Shown here one piece after another: positions 8,595-16,348 of a stretch of DNA of 63,905 bases. Both the position numbers and the translations under genes were made by a program. The notes beneath the pieces are model-generated. The model saw nothing but the letters and a program-made list of their open reading frames with translations, was not told the origin of the DNA and did no database searches. Position 1 is the stretch's first letter, and every line of letters starts with the position of its first letter. Origin of the DNA: a virus; the IMG/VR virus record IMGVR_UViG_3300023180_000052, positions 1-63,905 of that record. One strand, given 5' to 3'.

Positions 8595-8811
8595 ATTTAT
8601 TTTAATATTTACGATGACCCTCCTCGCTTCTTGTGACGATACGGATTCTCCAAACACAAAGACTCTTTGCGAGCAAGTCGCAGATAAGATTTCTGAGTGT
8701 GTGGGGGGTCGAATTCCCCAATTGAACTCTTGTAGCCAACCTATTTCTGAGCAAATCCTTTCTTCTAGTTGTGAAGACGTTCTGAGGCTCATTCGTGGAG
8801 AGGAGCTTTGA
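8587..8811 (+). CDS. Small Cys-rich lipoprotein
   Basis: A 74-residue protein. The start at 8587 gives a clean lipoprotein signal: MTR, a hydrophobic stretch, then the lipobox LLAS-C with Cys16. The mature part has four more cysteines at regular intervals (TLC, SEC, NSC, SSC), suggesting two disulfides in the periplasm. Asp follows the lipidated Cys (CDD), which in E. coli favours inner-membrane retention. Candidates are a superinfection-exclusion lipoprotein, a spanin-like part or a modifier of host envelope signalling. The Cys spacing recalls small lipoproteins of Myxococcota-type bacteria (memory only). Sits 1 base before the cyclase. Confidence 0.65.
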   Translation: MTRFILIFTMTLLASCDDTDSPNTKTLCEQVADKISECVGGRIPQLNSCSQPISEQILSSSCEDVLRLIRGEEL

Positions 8812-9702
8812 ATGTCACACAAGAAGAAGCCTTTCTATGACATAGAAATGAAGGAAAGATACCTAGCGATAGTCTTATTAGACATCATAGGTTCTACGGC
8901 TTTCGTTCAAAAGGTCGGTGCGAGAACAGCGGCTCAATGGTTTCAAGTGCATGACCGTCTCGCTCGCAGTCTTTGCTATAAGTTTAATGGTAGAGAAATA
9001 GATAGGTCCGATGGTTTTCTCTTATCTTTTGAGACAGTTCTTGACGCTGTGAACTTTGCTCTGAAATACCAAAAGACGATTCCTCCTAAAATCAAGCTTC
9101 AGACTAGGATTGGAATCCATTGGGGGAAGATCATAGAGGTGAAGCAAGATGACTTGTTTGTAGGGGTAGGAGCAAAGCGTGTCGAACTTGAGGGTCTTGC
9201 TAAGAATATAGCCGCTCGTACTATGAGCCTTTGCCAAGCAGGACAAGTCTTACTCACTAAAGAAGCTATGCAGATAGTGAAGCATAGGGTTAATATACAT
9301 ACTCCCAAAAGCACTCGATACGTCTGCGTAGGTATGTATAAGTTTAAGGGCGTTAGAGATCCTCAAGAGGTGTATGCCGTAGGTGAAACCATTGAGTCAC
9401 TCCAACCTCCTCCTGGTTCAGATAAAGTAAAGAGACTAGGAGGTCCGAAATACATCAAGTCAAGAATTAGGGATAGAAAGTTCAAAGAGTGGTTTTGGTG
9501 GTTTGTATGGAGGGCAGGAATCTTATCATTTCTATTATGGTCTTGGATTTTAATACCAATGATCTTTTCCCCAACAGGCAGGTACTTGTTAGGTTTGCCT
9601 TACTCTATGCCTTGGTTAGATGCCATCGGTGATTTCTTTATTTACTTCTTTGAAATAGTTAAAGATGCTTTTGAAGTAGTTAAGAAAGATTTAGAACCAT
9701 GA
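8812..9702 (+). CDS. Class III nucleotide cyclase with C-terminal membrane helix
   Basis: A 296-residue protein. Residues about 16-190 are a class III adenylate/guanylate cyclase domain. The metal Asp residues are D24 (VLLDIIGST) and D67 (REIDRSDGFLLSF). The transition-state pair is N132 and R136 (LAKNIAAR), with E125 near the base-recognition position. These features fit an active enzyme making a 3',5'-cyclic nucleotide, most likely cAMP, but base specificity cannot be read surely. A Trp-rich hydrophobic stretch (about 226-252) would anchor it in the inner membrane. SD GAGAGGAG precedes the ATG. It overlaps the downstream membrane gene by 4 bases. Cyclases are rare in phages; see findings. 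Confidence 0.85.
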   Translation: MSHKKKPFYDIEMKERYLAIVLLDIIGSTAFVQKVGARTAAQWFQVHDRLARSLCYKFNGREIDRSDGFLLSFETVLDAVNFALKYQKTIPPKIKLQTRIGIHWGKIIEVKQDDLFVGVGAKRVELEGLAKNIAARTMSLCQAGQVLLTKEAMQIVKHRVNIHTPKSTRYVCVGMYKFKGVRDPQEVYAVGETIESLQPPPGSDKVKRLGGPKYIKSRIRDRKFKEWFWWFVWRAGILSFLLWSWILIPMIFSPTGRYLLGLPYSMPWLDAIGDFFIYFFEIVKDAFEVVKKDLEP

Positions 9703-10220
9703 ATGATCTGACAAACAAACAGTTTACCAAGAGTGATAAAGCCAAACGTGGTTGGTGGGCTTCTGTCGTCTTTATGTTAATGATTTGTGAGCTTATCTAT
9801 TTCTTATCTACTACGAAGATAGTAGAAGAAAACCGAGACATACTTATAGGTATTATAGGTATGTTGACGGGTTCTATTTCTAGTATGTTGGCGATAGCTA
9901 GTGGGCGTGACCCTTCAGAAGTAGAGGAGCTGAAGGATAAGCTTGCTAGTGCAAACGCAGACCGAGAAGCCTTGATAGGTAGACTCCGAGACGCTCAGAT
10001 TCAAATGCAGTTATTGAGACAGCAGATATTTGAGCTTCAAAGTGCTGTGATTGAAAAGCTCTCTGTATTTCATGGGAGTAGTCCTATTAGGACAATGGAC
10101 GAAGATTCGGTTATTCTCCCTAAAGTAGTCGATCAATGGACTCCTAAGAAAGAGGAAGTCCCTCCTGTTCAAGAGACACCATTTCCTTCTAAGCCTGAAG
10201 ACTCTAAGAAAAAGAAATAG
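9699..10220 (+). CDS. Two-helix membrane protein with coiled coil
   Basis: A 173-residue protein with two hydrophobic helices (about 19-38 and 47-66), then a coiled coil (about 73-125) and a Pro/Lys-rich hydrophilic tail. Translationally coupled to the cyclase by ATGA. Topology would allow a holin, a scaffold holding the cyclase at the membrane, or an effector responding to its product. No cyclic-nucleotide-binding domain is visible. Function is unassigned. Confidence 0.6.
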   Translation: MNDLTNKQFTKSDKAKRGWWASVVFMLMICELIYFLSTTKIVEENRDILIGIIGMLTGSISSMLAIASGRDPSEVEELKDKLASANADREALIGRLRDAQIQMQLLRQQIFELQSAVIEKLSVFHGSSPIRTMDEDSVILPKVVDQWTPKKEEVPPVQETPFPSKPEDSKKKK

Positions 10221-10229
10221 GTATTAGCT

Positions 10230-11450
10230 ATGGACATCTTTGATAAGATCGCTTCTGAGTATATAAAAGAAGCTCGTATTCCGTCAGCAGGAAATATCAA
10301 ACGAGTGACAAACCCCAAGAAGCCTTGGCATAAGACCAAGAATAATTGCCTTCCTAGAACCAAAGAAAACTGTGGTGTTTGGACTCAGAAAGAAGTCGAT
10401 CAGAAATACGAGGAGTGGAAGAACCAAAAGAATATAGGTGACGGTTTGTGGACTTGGCAGAAATACGAGGGTGCTATGTCACCTGGTTCTCAAGGTCTTA
10501 GCCAAGAGAGAATTAATAAGAATCTTCAGGAAATAGAGGGTTTCGCTAATAAAAAAGAGAACCAATTTACAGTTGGAGACAAGGTTAATCGCTTCTTTGG
10601 GAAGAAGAAGAAAGTCGAAGACTTTACAAAACTTAATCGTGGTATCGGTGGAGATGGCGACCCTCGTAAGAAGAAGAAACGACAAGAACTAAAGAAGAAG
10701 AAGGAAATGAAAAAGCAGAACAAGAAAGCATCTGCAATAAGAGTAGCGAGTCTCTATCTTCAAGGTATGAGCATGACTAAAGAGGGTGCTTGGGCAGGGG
10801 GTAGCTATGGAGGAACTCTGTCTCCTGTCACTACTGAGCCAGGGGAGGGTTATAAGATTGTACGTTCGGGGGGTACTTTGCATGGTTGGGATAAGTACGT
10901 TCAACTAGTAGCAGAACATTACGCAAGTCTTCCTAGCTACACCTCAGAGGGTGAGAAGTCTTTTGTCGCTCTTAAGGGGCATATCATTACGATGTTCCAA
11001 AGGCAGAACAGTAAGATTGATGTTGTCTTTGTAGATTACGACCCCTACTCAAGTGCTGAGGAAATGAGAGAAGACGTACTCAAGAACAATGTTCTAAAGA
11101 TTACTGAACTTTACAACCAAGACGCTTGGTTTGGACCTGACGTAAACTTAATGCTGAGAGCTGTTCACGATTTCCAAGCTCACTTGGGTGCGAACCCTAA
11201 GAACAAGCCAAAGAGCTTTGGTATGAAAGGTGAACTTCAAGCTTATAACAAGCACATGAATCTAGTAGGTAAGACTAGTAAAGCTGTGCCTGCTCTGTTT
11301 ATCGAGATTATCGGTCAAGCGGCTCACTTTTGGTACTATGGAGAATTCCCCGATCAGAAGATTGCTTCTATGGGGGATAAGTTTGATATGGTCAGACTTG
11401 GAAATGTAAAAGGGTACGAGATTGTAAATGGTGACTTGGTTAAGGTCTAG
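10230..11450 (+). CDS. Conserved phage protein of unknown function with RVAS.YL module
   Basis: A 406-residue protein. The first half is basic with long Lys runs (residues about 115-165), followed by an RVASLYLQG module (about 170). The second half holds a globular domain with LRAVHDFQAHLGANP, FGMKGELQAYNKHMNL and EIIGQAAHFWYYGEFP. I recall similar RAVHD...FG..GE..A...H patterns in phage conserved hypotheticals; conserved His and Glu could bind metal, but no activity is known to me. It ends tail-to-tail with the minus-strand gene, sharing CTAG. Confidence 0.65.
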   Translation: MDIFDKIASEYIKEARIPSAGNIKRVTNPKKPWHKTKNNCLPRTKENCGVWTQKEVDQKYEEWKNQKNIGDGLWTWQKYEGAMSPGSQGLSQERINKNLQEIEGFANKKENQFTVGDKVNRFFGKKKKVEDFTKLNRGIGGDGDPRKKKKRQELKKKKEMKKQNKKASAIRVASLYLQGMSMTKEGAWAGGSYGGTLSPVTTEPGEGYKIVRSGGTLHGWDKYVQLVAEHYASLPSYTSEGEKSFVALKGHIITMFQRQNSKIDVVFVDYDPYSSAEEMREDVLKNNVLKITELYNQDAWFGPDVNLMLRAVHDFQAHLGANPKNKPKSFGMKGELQAYNKHMNLVGKTSKAVPALFIEIIGQAAHFWYYGEFPDQKIASMGDKFDMVRLGNVKGYEIVNGDLVKV

Positions 11451-11839
11451 TTGTATAGCTTATAGACCTCTATATCAACTTCACCATTTCCATGACTTGC
11501 TTTGCGTACAGAGAACTGAATAAGTCTAAGTTTAGTCCATTCGTAAATCACTTCTTCTGTAGGCTTTTTCAGTTGGTAGCCTTTCTCAAAGTTGTAGGTA
11601 CTGACCTTCACTAATCTCTTTGATTCGTCATAAGTGCATTTGTGAATCTGAGCAACAGGGACAATGTGTCTAACTTCTGTTCTGATGAAGCGTACTTCCC
11701 TAGTAGGATAGTTGCACCCTTTAGAGAGAGGGAGCGACCATACCACAGTTTTTATTTTCTGTGGCGTAGATAGAAATAAGACTGAAGTGATAGTAATGGC
11801 GAGGGTTAACATCAATTTGGTTGTGTGTTCTTGAGTCAT
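11447..11839 (-). CDS. Hypothetical membrane-anchored or secreted protein
   Basis: A 130-residue minus-strand protein. A hydrophobic stretch near the N-terminus (LMLTLAITITSVLFLS) acts as signal anchor or signal peptide. The remainder is basic and beta-rich with two Cys (GCNYP, HKCTY). ATG at 11839 is preferred; a GTG at 11851 is too close to the GAAAGGA sequence. Its divergence from thyX suggests a shared control region. No family recognised. Confidence 0.5.
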   Translation of the reverse strand: MTQEHTTKLMLTLAITITSVLFLSTPQKIKTVVWSLPLSKGCNYPTREVRFIRTEVRHIVPVAQIHKCTYDESKRLVKVSTYNFEKGYQLKKPTEEVIYEWTKLRLIQFSVRKASHGNGEVDIEVYKLYN

Positions 11840-11866
11840 AAGGTAGGTCACTTTCCTTTCGGTTTG

Positions 11867-11881
11867 GGTATAAGCTATACC
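11867..11881. promoter_or_regulatory. Palindrome in a divergent promoter region
   Basis: GGTATA-AGC-TATACC is a perfect inverted repeat lying between the divergent 11447-11839 gene and thyX. Each arm also resembles a -10 box (TATAAG, TATACC). It could be an operator or paired -10 elements. Confidence 0.35.
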
Positions 11882-11905
11882 TCACATACTTCAAGGAGAT
11901 TGTAA

Positions 11906-12658
11906 ATGTCAGTGGACTTCTTAGACAGGAAAGTCGATATATTTAATGACGGTATCGGAGGGGTTGCACTCATTCAGAGTATGGGTGATGACTTGACTAT
12001 CGTAAATGCTGCGAGAGCAAGTCTCGATCAGATTTCAACAGAAATGGGAGAGCGAGAAGAGAGGCTTTCAAACTTCTTAATTCGCTCAGGTCACACCTCC
12101 ACAACAGAACATAATGTAATCACTTTTTGGATTAAAGTTCCTATGTTCGTAGCTCGTCAGCAGATGAGACATAGGACTTTTTCTTATAACGAGATTTCTC
12201 GCAGATATACCTCAGAGAAGTTAGAGTTTTACTTGCCTCAAGAAATGAGGAAGCAAGACGAGAAGAACAGGCAGGCGAGCTTAGATGAAACCTTCAATCC
12301 TACGATTGAGTATGACCCTTATGACTATCCTAAGTTCTTAAAGTTAGACGCTGTGTCTGCAATCAAGAACCATGTTAGTGACTCAGTAAGGCTCTATAAT
12401 CAGATGATTGATAAGGGTGTTGCAAGAGAGCAGGCTCGTATGGTCTTGCCTCAGAATATCTATACTACTTATTGGGCAACAGGCTCACTTCACAATTGGG
12501 TGAACAGCTTCATTTCCAAGCGAGATCACGAAGATGCTCAATGGGAAATCAAGCTCCTAGCTCGTGAGATAAGCCGTCAGATCGCTGAGGTATGGCCTCT
12601 TGCCCACGCTAACTTTGTGAAGCATGGGAAGATACCTGCCTTAGATTCTGAAATATGA
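11906..12658 (+). CDS. thyX: Flavin-dependent thymidylate synthase
   Basis: A 250-residue ThyX, which methylates dUMP to dTMP using methylene-tetrahydrofolate, FAD and NADPH. The signature RHRTFSYNEISRRY (RHRxxSxNExSxRY) is intact, preceded by SGHTSTTEHNVITFWIKVP and followed by ARMVLPQNIYTTYWATGSLHNW, the usual dUMP and FAD pocket segments. Length is typical. SD AAGGAGA lies before the ATG. It pairs with dCMP deaminase, which supplies dUMP, and thymidine kinase. Confidence 0.95.
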   Translation: MSVDFLDRKVDIFNDGIGGVALIQSMGDDLTIVNAARASLDQISTEMGEREERLSNFLIRSGHTSTTEHNVITFWIKVPMFVARQQMRHRTFSYNEISRRYTSEKLEFYLPQEMRKQDEKNRQASLDETFNPTIEYDPYDYPKFLKLDAVSAIKNHVSDSVRLYNQMIDKGVAREQARMVLPQNIYTTYWATGSLHNWVNSFISKRDHEDAQWEIKLLAREISRQIAEVWPLAHANFVKHGKIPALDSEI

Positions 12659-12723
12659 ATGACTTTGAAATACTTTTGTTATGTTGCATACCTTTTTTGA
12701 TTATGATTGCTAAAGATTTTTGA
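12655..12723 (+). CDS. Possible 22-residue membrane microprotein
   Basis: The ATG overlaps the thyX stop (ATGA) and the frame runs 22 codons. A hydrophobic core (ILLLCCIPFLIMIA) is flanked by acidic and basic ends, enough for one membrane segment. There is no separate SD, so expression would rely on coupling with thyX. Could be chance; no homologue is known to me. Confidence 0.35.
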   Translation: MNDFEILLLCCIPFLIMIAKDF

Positions 12724-12731
12724 GGTTTAGT

Positions 12732-12962
12732 ATGCCCCCTTTATTAAGAAATGAAATAGAACCTAACATTCGAGATATAAACATAGAGATACAAGCCCTA
12801 GAGCGAATGATTGACTTCTATGTTAAGTACGAAGAAAAGCATGGTGAGCATGAGTACACTACTGAGCGAATTACAAAGCTAAACAACAGATACGCAGAGT
12901 TTCTGATTGCGGCTCAGATTACAAGGGGAGGGGCTGAGGCTCCTCGTCTGATAGGCGACTAA
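12732..12962 (+). CDS. Small hypothetical helical protein
   Basis: A 76-residue protein. ATG at 12732 follows a GAGG (12722-12725); the upstream TTG in frame is less likely. The sequence is helical and charged (ALERMIDFYVKYEEKHGEH). No motif recognised. Lies in a run of small genes downstream of thyX. Confidence 0.55.
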   Translation: MPPLLRNEIEPNIRDINIEIQALERMIDFYVKYEEKHGEHEYTTERITKLNNRYAEFLIAAQITRGGAEAPRLIGD

Positions 12963-12963
12963 T

Positions 12964-13007
12964 AACTTTTCTATCTACCTCAGCTAGAAATAGAAAAGTT
13001 GAGGTGG
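12964..13007 (+). promoter_or_regulatory. Putative H-type pseudoknot over a ribosome binding site
   Basis: AACTTTTCTAT (12964-12974) pairs perfectly with ATAGAAAAGTT (12990-13000). The loop segment ACCTC (12977-12981, extendable to 12975) is complementary to GAGGT(GG) (13001-13007), which is the SD for the ATG at 13011. Together the pairings form an H-type pseudoknot burying the SD, a layout used by some translational riboswitches. Confidence 0.45.
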
Positions 13008-13010
13008 CTT

Positions 13011-13577
13011 ATGTGTGTAATCGGACAAGGCGAATACGCAATTCTTCTTAAAGGTGGATTAGTTAAGCTCAAGAATGGTGATGTCTATCACTTATCTGAC
13101 TGTACGTTGGAAGCAGGAGGGAGACTTGCTCTTTCTATAGGGCAAGTAAGCTCTACTAAACCCCCCCGAAGTAAACCTCCTAAAAAAGTCATTAAGGGGG
13201 AAGTTCTTTTTAGTGATTCTGAGGAAGTTCATTTCTTGGAGGAAGGGCTTCGAGAACCTGTTGTCGTACTAAAAGAAATACGACAGGAAATACAGCAACC
13301 ACCTCCTCTACCCCCACCTGCTGAAATCCCTTATTCTCCTTTTGTAGTTATGGGAGGGATTCTCATGTTTGTTCTTAAAAAGGTAGCAGGTCTTGATCGT
13401 GTCTTGAAAGCAGGAACTTGTGAAATGAGGCATCAAGAAGCAATCTTCCGTATTGCTAAACTTGAGGGTAAAGTCTTGAGGAAGCAAATCGTGGATGGGG
13501 CTAAGGGTGTTAAAGGGGCTAAAGAGAAATGGGACAGCAGGAAAGCTAAGGAAGAAGACTCCTCGATAGATTCTTAA
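13011..13577 (+). CDS. Hypothetical proline-rich single-pass membrane protein
   Basis: A 188-residue protein. ATG at 13011 (MCVIGQGEY) lies 6 bases after GAGG; an in-frame TTG at 12999 would sit inside the hairpin. The order is a small N-terminal beta region, a basic Pro/Lys stretch, a PPPLPPPAEIP hinge (about 100), a hydrophobic segment VVMGGILMFVLKKVAG (about 113-128) and a charged helical tail ending EEDSSIDS. The 3' end of the gene is duplicated at 14623. Function unknown. Confidence 0.6.
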   Translation: MCVIGQGEYAILLKGGLVKLKNGDVYHLSDCTLEAGGRLALSIGQVSSTKPPRSKPPKKVIKGEVLFSDSEEVHFLEEGLREPVVVLKEIRQEIQQPPPLPPPAEIPYSPFVVMGGILMFVLKKVAGLDRVLKAGTCEMRHQEAIFRIAKLEGKVLRKQIVDGAKGVKGAKEKWDSRKAKEEDSSIDS

Positions 13578-13700
13578 TCTCTTTATCGTAGGTAGTGTTT
13601 TAACCAAATTCACACCACCTACGGTAAGGAGCGTAAGAAATGAAACGATTAGCTTCAGAAGTTCTAAGAGACTTGGAAATAAGAGTCGCTCGTCTTGAAA
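13554..13700 (+). repeat. Direct repeat copy 1: gene tail, leader and tag
   Basis: About 147 bases closely match 14623-14768. The repeat spans the last codons of the 13011 gene, an intergenic leader, the SD and the first 20 or so codons (the tag) of the next gene. The leader hairpin is CGTAGGTAGTGT (13587-13598) with ACACCACCTACG (13612-13623), 12 pairs with one A-C mismatch, directly upstream of TAAGGAG. Confidence 0.85.
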
Positions 13701-14587
13701 GACAAGTCGGTTTTGGGTTCAATCGTATGTCAAAGTCTTCTTCTCACAACAAGAGTGCAGTCTTAAGTGGGCTTGCCTCGAAAGTAGAAGACTTTTATGT
13801 TTACTTGAAGAGAGAGTTGCCAGGTGAGAAAGAAAGGAAAGAAATACTTTCTAAGATTGTTTCTGACCTTGAAGATGAACTGATTAATTCTATTGAGAGC
13901 TTTCAAGGGGATGGTTGGGTAGGGAAAACTAAAGGTAGAGTCAAGTGCTCAATCCAATCGGGTCAGTTAGTCATAAGCATTTCTGTAGATACCCTCAATA
14001 ACGAGGACTCTATCACTCTTAAAATCTCTGAAATGTCTGATCTTATACCCTTAAAGATGTATGTTTGGGACCTTAAGACCGAGTGGACGAAAGACTCTTG
14101 GACAAGAAGGCAGGTTACCAGAAGAATCCCTTTTGAAGTGTGGGATATGATTTTGAGAATAATCACTGAGACTCTTGAAATGCCACTATTCTTACCCATG
14201 CTTCAAGGCGATTTAGCAACACTTGCTGATCGTGTTGACGCATCTCTTAGAAAAGAGTTTGAAAAGAAATTTTGGGATAGACTTGAGAGGTACTCATCAG
14301 TAGCCGCTAAGGTGCTAAAGGCTATTGCTAAGATTGGGGTAGGGGCTTTAGTTGTAGGGCTTTGCATTTCTGTCTTTATGCTTATCCCTTGGGGTTTGAT
14401 TGGAAATTTGTTGGTAATGCTTCTGAAATCAATCGTAGCCGCATTAGCGATTATGGCAGGTGGCTACCTCGGCACAATCATCGGTGGAGGGTTAGGTTCT
14501 TTGAGGGTGGCTAACGAAATACCTGACGACCCCGAAGAGAGGTTAGAGCTTTTCTTAGAAGTTCTTGAGCAAGAGGGGATTGCTTAA
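13640..14587 (+). CDS. N-tagged protein with two C-terminal membrane helices
   Basis: A 315-residue protein. The N-terminal tag (residues 1-21) is nearly identical to that of 14708-15439. The middle (about 40-200) is a mixed alpha/beta region with ITLKISEMSDLIPLKMYVW and no known motif. Residues about 225-290 form two Gly-rich hydrophobic segments (VGALVVGLCISVFMLIPWG; AALAIMAGGYLGTIIGGGLG), then an acidic tail. Because the first helix follows a long soluble part, the protein could insert into membrane after delivery. Role unknown; tag suggests shared targeting with its neighbours. Confidence 0.65.
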   Translation: MKRLASEVLRDLEIRVARLERQVGFGFNRMSKSSSHNKSAVLSGLASKVEDFYVYLKRELPGEKERKEILSKIVSDLEDELINSIESFQGDGWVGKTKGRVKCSIQSGQLVISISVDTLNNEDSITLKISEMSDLIPLKMYVWDLKTEWTKDSWTRRQVTRRIPFEVWDMILRIITETLEMPLFLPMLQGDLATLADRVDASLRKEFEKKFWDRLERYSSVAAKVLKAIAKIGVGALVVGLCISVFMLIPWGLIGNLLVMLLKSIVAALAIMAGGYLGTIIGGGLGSLRVANEIPDDPEERLELFLEVLEQEGIA

Positions 14588-14589
14588 TA

Positions 14590-14646
14590 ATGATTAAGCT
14601 ACAGCCTCTCCCATACGAATATGAAGACTCCTCAATAGATTCTTAA
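14590..14646 (+). pseudogene. 18-codon remnant ORF ending like the 13011 gene
   Basis: An 18-residue frame that ends EDSSIDS, the same C-terminus as the 13011-13577 protein, because the duplicated segment carried the 3' end of that gene along. It is most simply a scar of the duplication, with no sign of independent function. Confidence 0.6.
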
Positions 14647-14768
14647 TCTCTTTATCGTAGGTAGTGTTTTAACTAACTTCACACCATCTACGGTAAGGAG
14701 AGAAGAAATGAAACGATTAGCTTCAGAAGTTCTAAGAGACTTGGAAATAAGAGTTGCCCAACTTGAAA
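14623..14768 (+). repeat. Direct repeat copy 2: gene tail, leader and tag
   Basis: Matches 13554-13700. The leader hairpin is CGTAGGTAGTGT (14656-14667) with ACACCATCTACG (14681-14692). The C-to-T change relative to copy 1 keeps pairing as G-U, so the stem appears conserved. SD TAAGGAG is at 14694-14700. Confidence 0.85.
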
Positions 14769-15439
14769 AGTCATCATCAGACGATGATTGGCTCGTGAAT
14801 GAACTAGAGTTGTTCATCACCAACGAGTACAGCCTCTACGGAATGATTCAGGCAGTTGTTAAGAACCAAGCGAAGCACTACCAAAGAGGTCGTTGGAACG
14901 AAGCAGGTGCTATCAAGGGCTTTATGAATGTCGTAAACGCAGGTATCAAAGAGTATCGCAGACAGGGACTCGACTTACCTACTCGCATTTCTCGCCAAGT
15001 AAAAGAAGAAGTCGCTAAGAATCTCTTTGAATTCTATGAAGAAGACATCAATGACGCTATTGGAACTCCTATTCGTAGTGCCTCTTTAAGAAATGCAGGT
15101 CGCAGATTTGACGCTGATGAGTGGGTCTTCTTTATCCATGAAGAAACAGGGCTTGAAGATGATCGCAAAGGTCATAGAGCAGCTGAAACTCTGAGAAAGA
15201 GATTTGAAGATCGTCTTGAAGACGTTTGCGAAAGAAATAACCTCAGCATCTGTTCCGATGAGGGCGTGAGTGAAACGGCTTGGAAAGCGTTTGCTTCTAT
15301 CGTAGGGCATGGTACGGGCTTGTGGGATCACGATCATGCTGAAGCTAAGATTCTTGAGGAATTGGTCTTCAAAGATCGTCTGCTCACTAGCGTTGCTCAA
15401 GACATTGACAACCTACCTTATGAGCTAGGTTTAGCGTGA
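14708..15439 (+). CDS. N-tagged hypothetical protein
   Basis: A 243-residue protein. The tag at residues 1-20 is nearly identical to that of the preceding gene, including its codons. After a short Ser/Asp linker comes a helical domain with EYSLYGMIQAVVKNQAKHY, FIHEETGLEDDRKGHRAAETL and ETAWKAFASIVGHGTGLWDHDH. Several His and Asp residues could bind metal but no family is recognised. Different body, same tag: the duplication fused the tag to an unrelated domain or the bodies diverged completely. Confidence 0.65.
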   Translation: MKRLASEVLRDLEIRVAQLEKSSSDDDWLVNELELFITNEYSLYGMIQAVVKNQAKHYQRGRWNEAGAIKGFMNVVNAGIKEYRRQGLDLPTRISRQVKEEVAKNLFEFYEEDINDAIGTPIRSASLRNAGRRFDADEWVFFIHEETGLEDDRKGHRAAETLRKRFEDRLEDVCERNNLSICSDEGVSETAWKAFASIVGHGTGLWDHDHAEAKILEELVFKDRLLTSVAQDIDNLPYELGLA

Positions 15440-15443
15440 TCTG

Positions 15444-15839
15444 ATGAGAAAGCTCGCTGAACTAGAAGCTCGAATAGCTCGGTTAGAGAAGCGAGCTACA
15501 AATAAGGTTTACCCTATCTACACGACATTTCAAGGGCATGATGAACGCACGATCAAGATCATTCCACTTCCTAGAGTCTTAGAGGCGATGGTTCAAGACC
15601 GAAGAATAGATGAAGATCAGATCATAGAGTACATGACACTCAGAAAGAAATACACTGTCGATTTTGTCGCTGATATGTTTATTATGTTTTGCGAATCTCA
15701 AACAGGTAAGTCTTTTCCGATTTCTTTTAAGGACGACAAAGAAGTTGTCGTGGATATGAGTGAATGGCCGGAAGATGATGGCTTTGATCGTTGGTTTAAG
15801 GATTGGGCTGAAACCTACTTGGTTAACATCATCGACTGA
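15444..15839 (+). CDS. Short protein with shortened tag-like N-terminus
   Basis: A 131-residue protein starting 5 bases after the previous stop. Its N-terminus, MRKLAELEARIARLEKRA, is a shortened relative of the tag (LE.RIARLEK). The body is acidic (IDEDQIIEYMTLRKKY, DMSEWPEDDGFDRWF) with no known motif. No convincing SD; probably translationally coupled. Ends directly against a convergent minus-strand gene. Confidence 0.6.
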   Translation: MRKLAELEARIARLEKRATNKVYPIYTTFQGHDERTIKIIPLPRVLEAMVQDRRIDEDQIIEYMTLRKKYTVDFVADMFIMFCESQTGKSFPISFKDDKEVVVDMSEWPEDDGFDRWFKDWAETYLVNIID

Positions 15840-16316
15840 TTACCAATTCTTGGTGTACTTGTCGGCAACAGCCGAAGCCCCCCAAGATTTCGGTTTTATT
15901 TCTACCTCAGAATATGCGTAGCCTCTGACTAAACTCATCATAGCGTTCGCATACTTCGAGGTCTTATGTCGTGAGTTTTCAGGGCTTACGTCTAAGTGTA
16001 TTTCTATGCTCGCATCAGAGCTTATTTCTTTCACCTCCTCAGCCACTTTGATACTCGCCATTGTTTCAGAGTAGAGCCTCTCATATAGACTGATCTTGTG
16101 AGTATAACGCTCTTTTTTGCGATGATAGAAATACCTTCGGTGATGGCAGTTTTCAGAGGAAATGAGACATATAGCCGTCACAACGACCACCCCACTTCTG
16201 AACGGCTGACTGTCACTTCCGATGATGATCTTGTGGTTGGATTCGCAGACACTTGTTAAGATGTCTTTGATCTCTTCCCAAGTCGTGTCTTCAGAGTCAG
16301 CTCGTTTCCAAGTCAT
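15840..16316 (-). CDS. RNase H-like protein, YkuK/DUF458 family
   Basis: A 158-residue protein. IIIGSDSQPFRSGVVVVTAIC resembles the first strands of the RNase H-like YkuK family (the DSQ Asp would be the first catalytic acid). ISLYERLYSETMASIKVAEEV gives the conserved Glu, IEIHLDVSPENSRHKTSKY the next acid, and EIKPKSWGASAVADKYTK the closing acid. The family is RNase H fold; its substrate is not firmly known. Its pairing here with phoH on the minus strand suggests RNA or DNA turnover. Confidence 0.75.
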   Translation of the reverse strand: MTWKRADSEDTTWEEIKDILTSVCESNHKIIIGSDSQPFRSGVVVVTAICLISSENCHHRRYFYHRKKERYTHKISLYERLYSETMASIKVAEEVKEISSDASIEIHLDVSPENSRHKTSKYANAMMSLVRGYAYSEVEIKPKSWGASAVADKYTKNW

Positions 16317-16348
16317 TTCATTTCCCTCGCTTTCTGAGGGATTATACC

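Noticed and set aside
8812-10220. A Pycsar-like defence pair (cyclase plus membrane effector)
   Set aside because: The downstream protein shows no cyclic-nucleotide-binding domain, and the cyclase resembles general class III enzymes. Kept only as a question in the cyclase finding.
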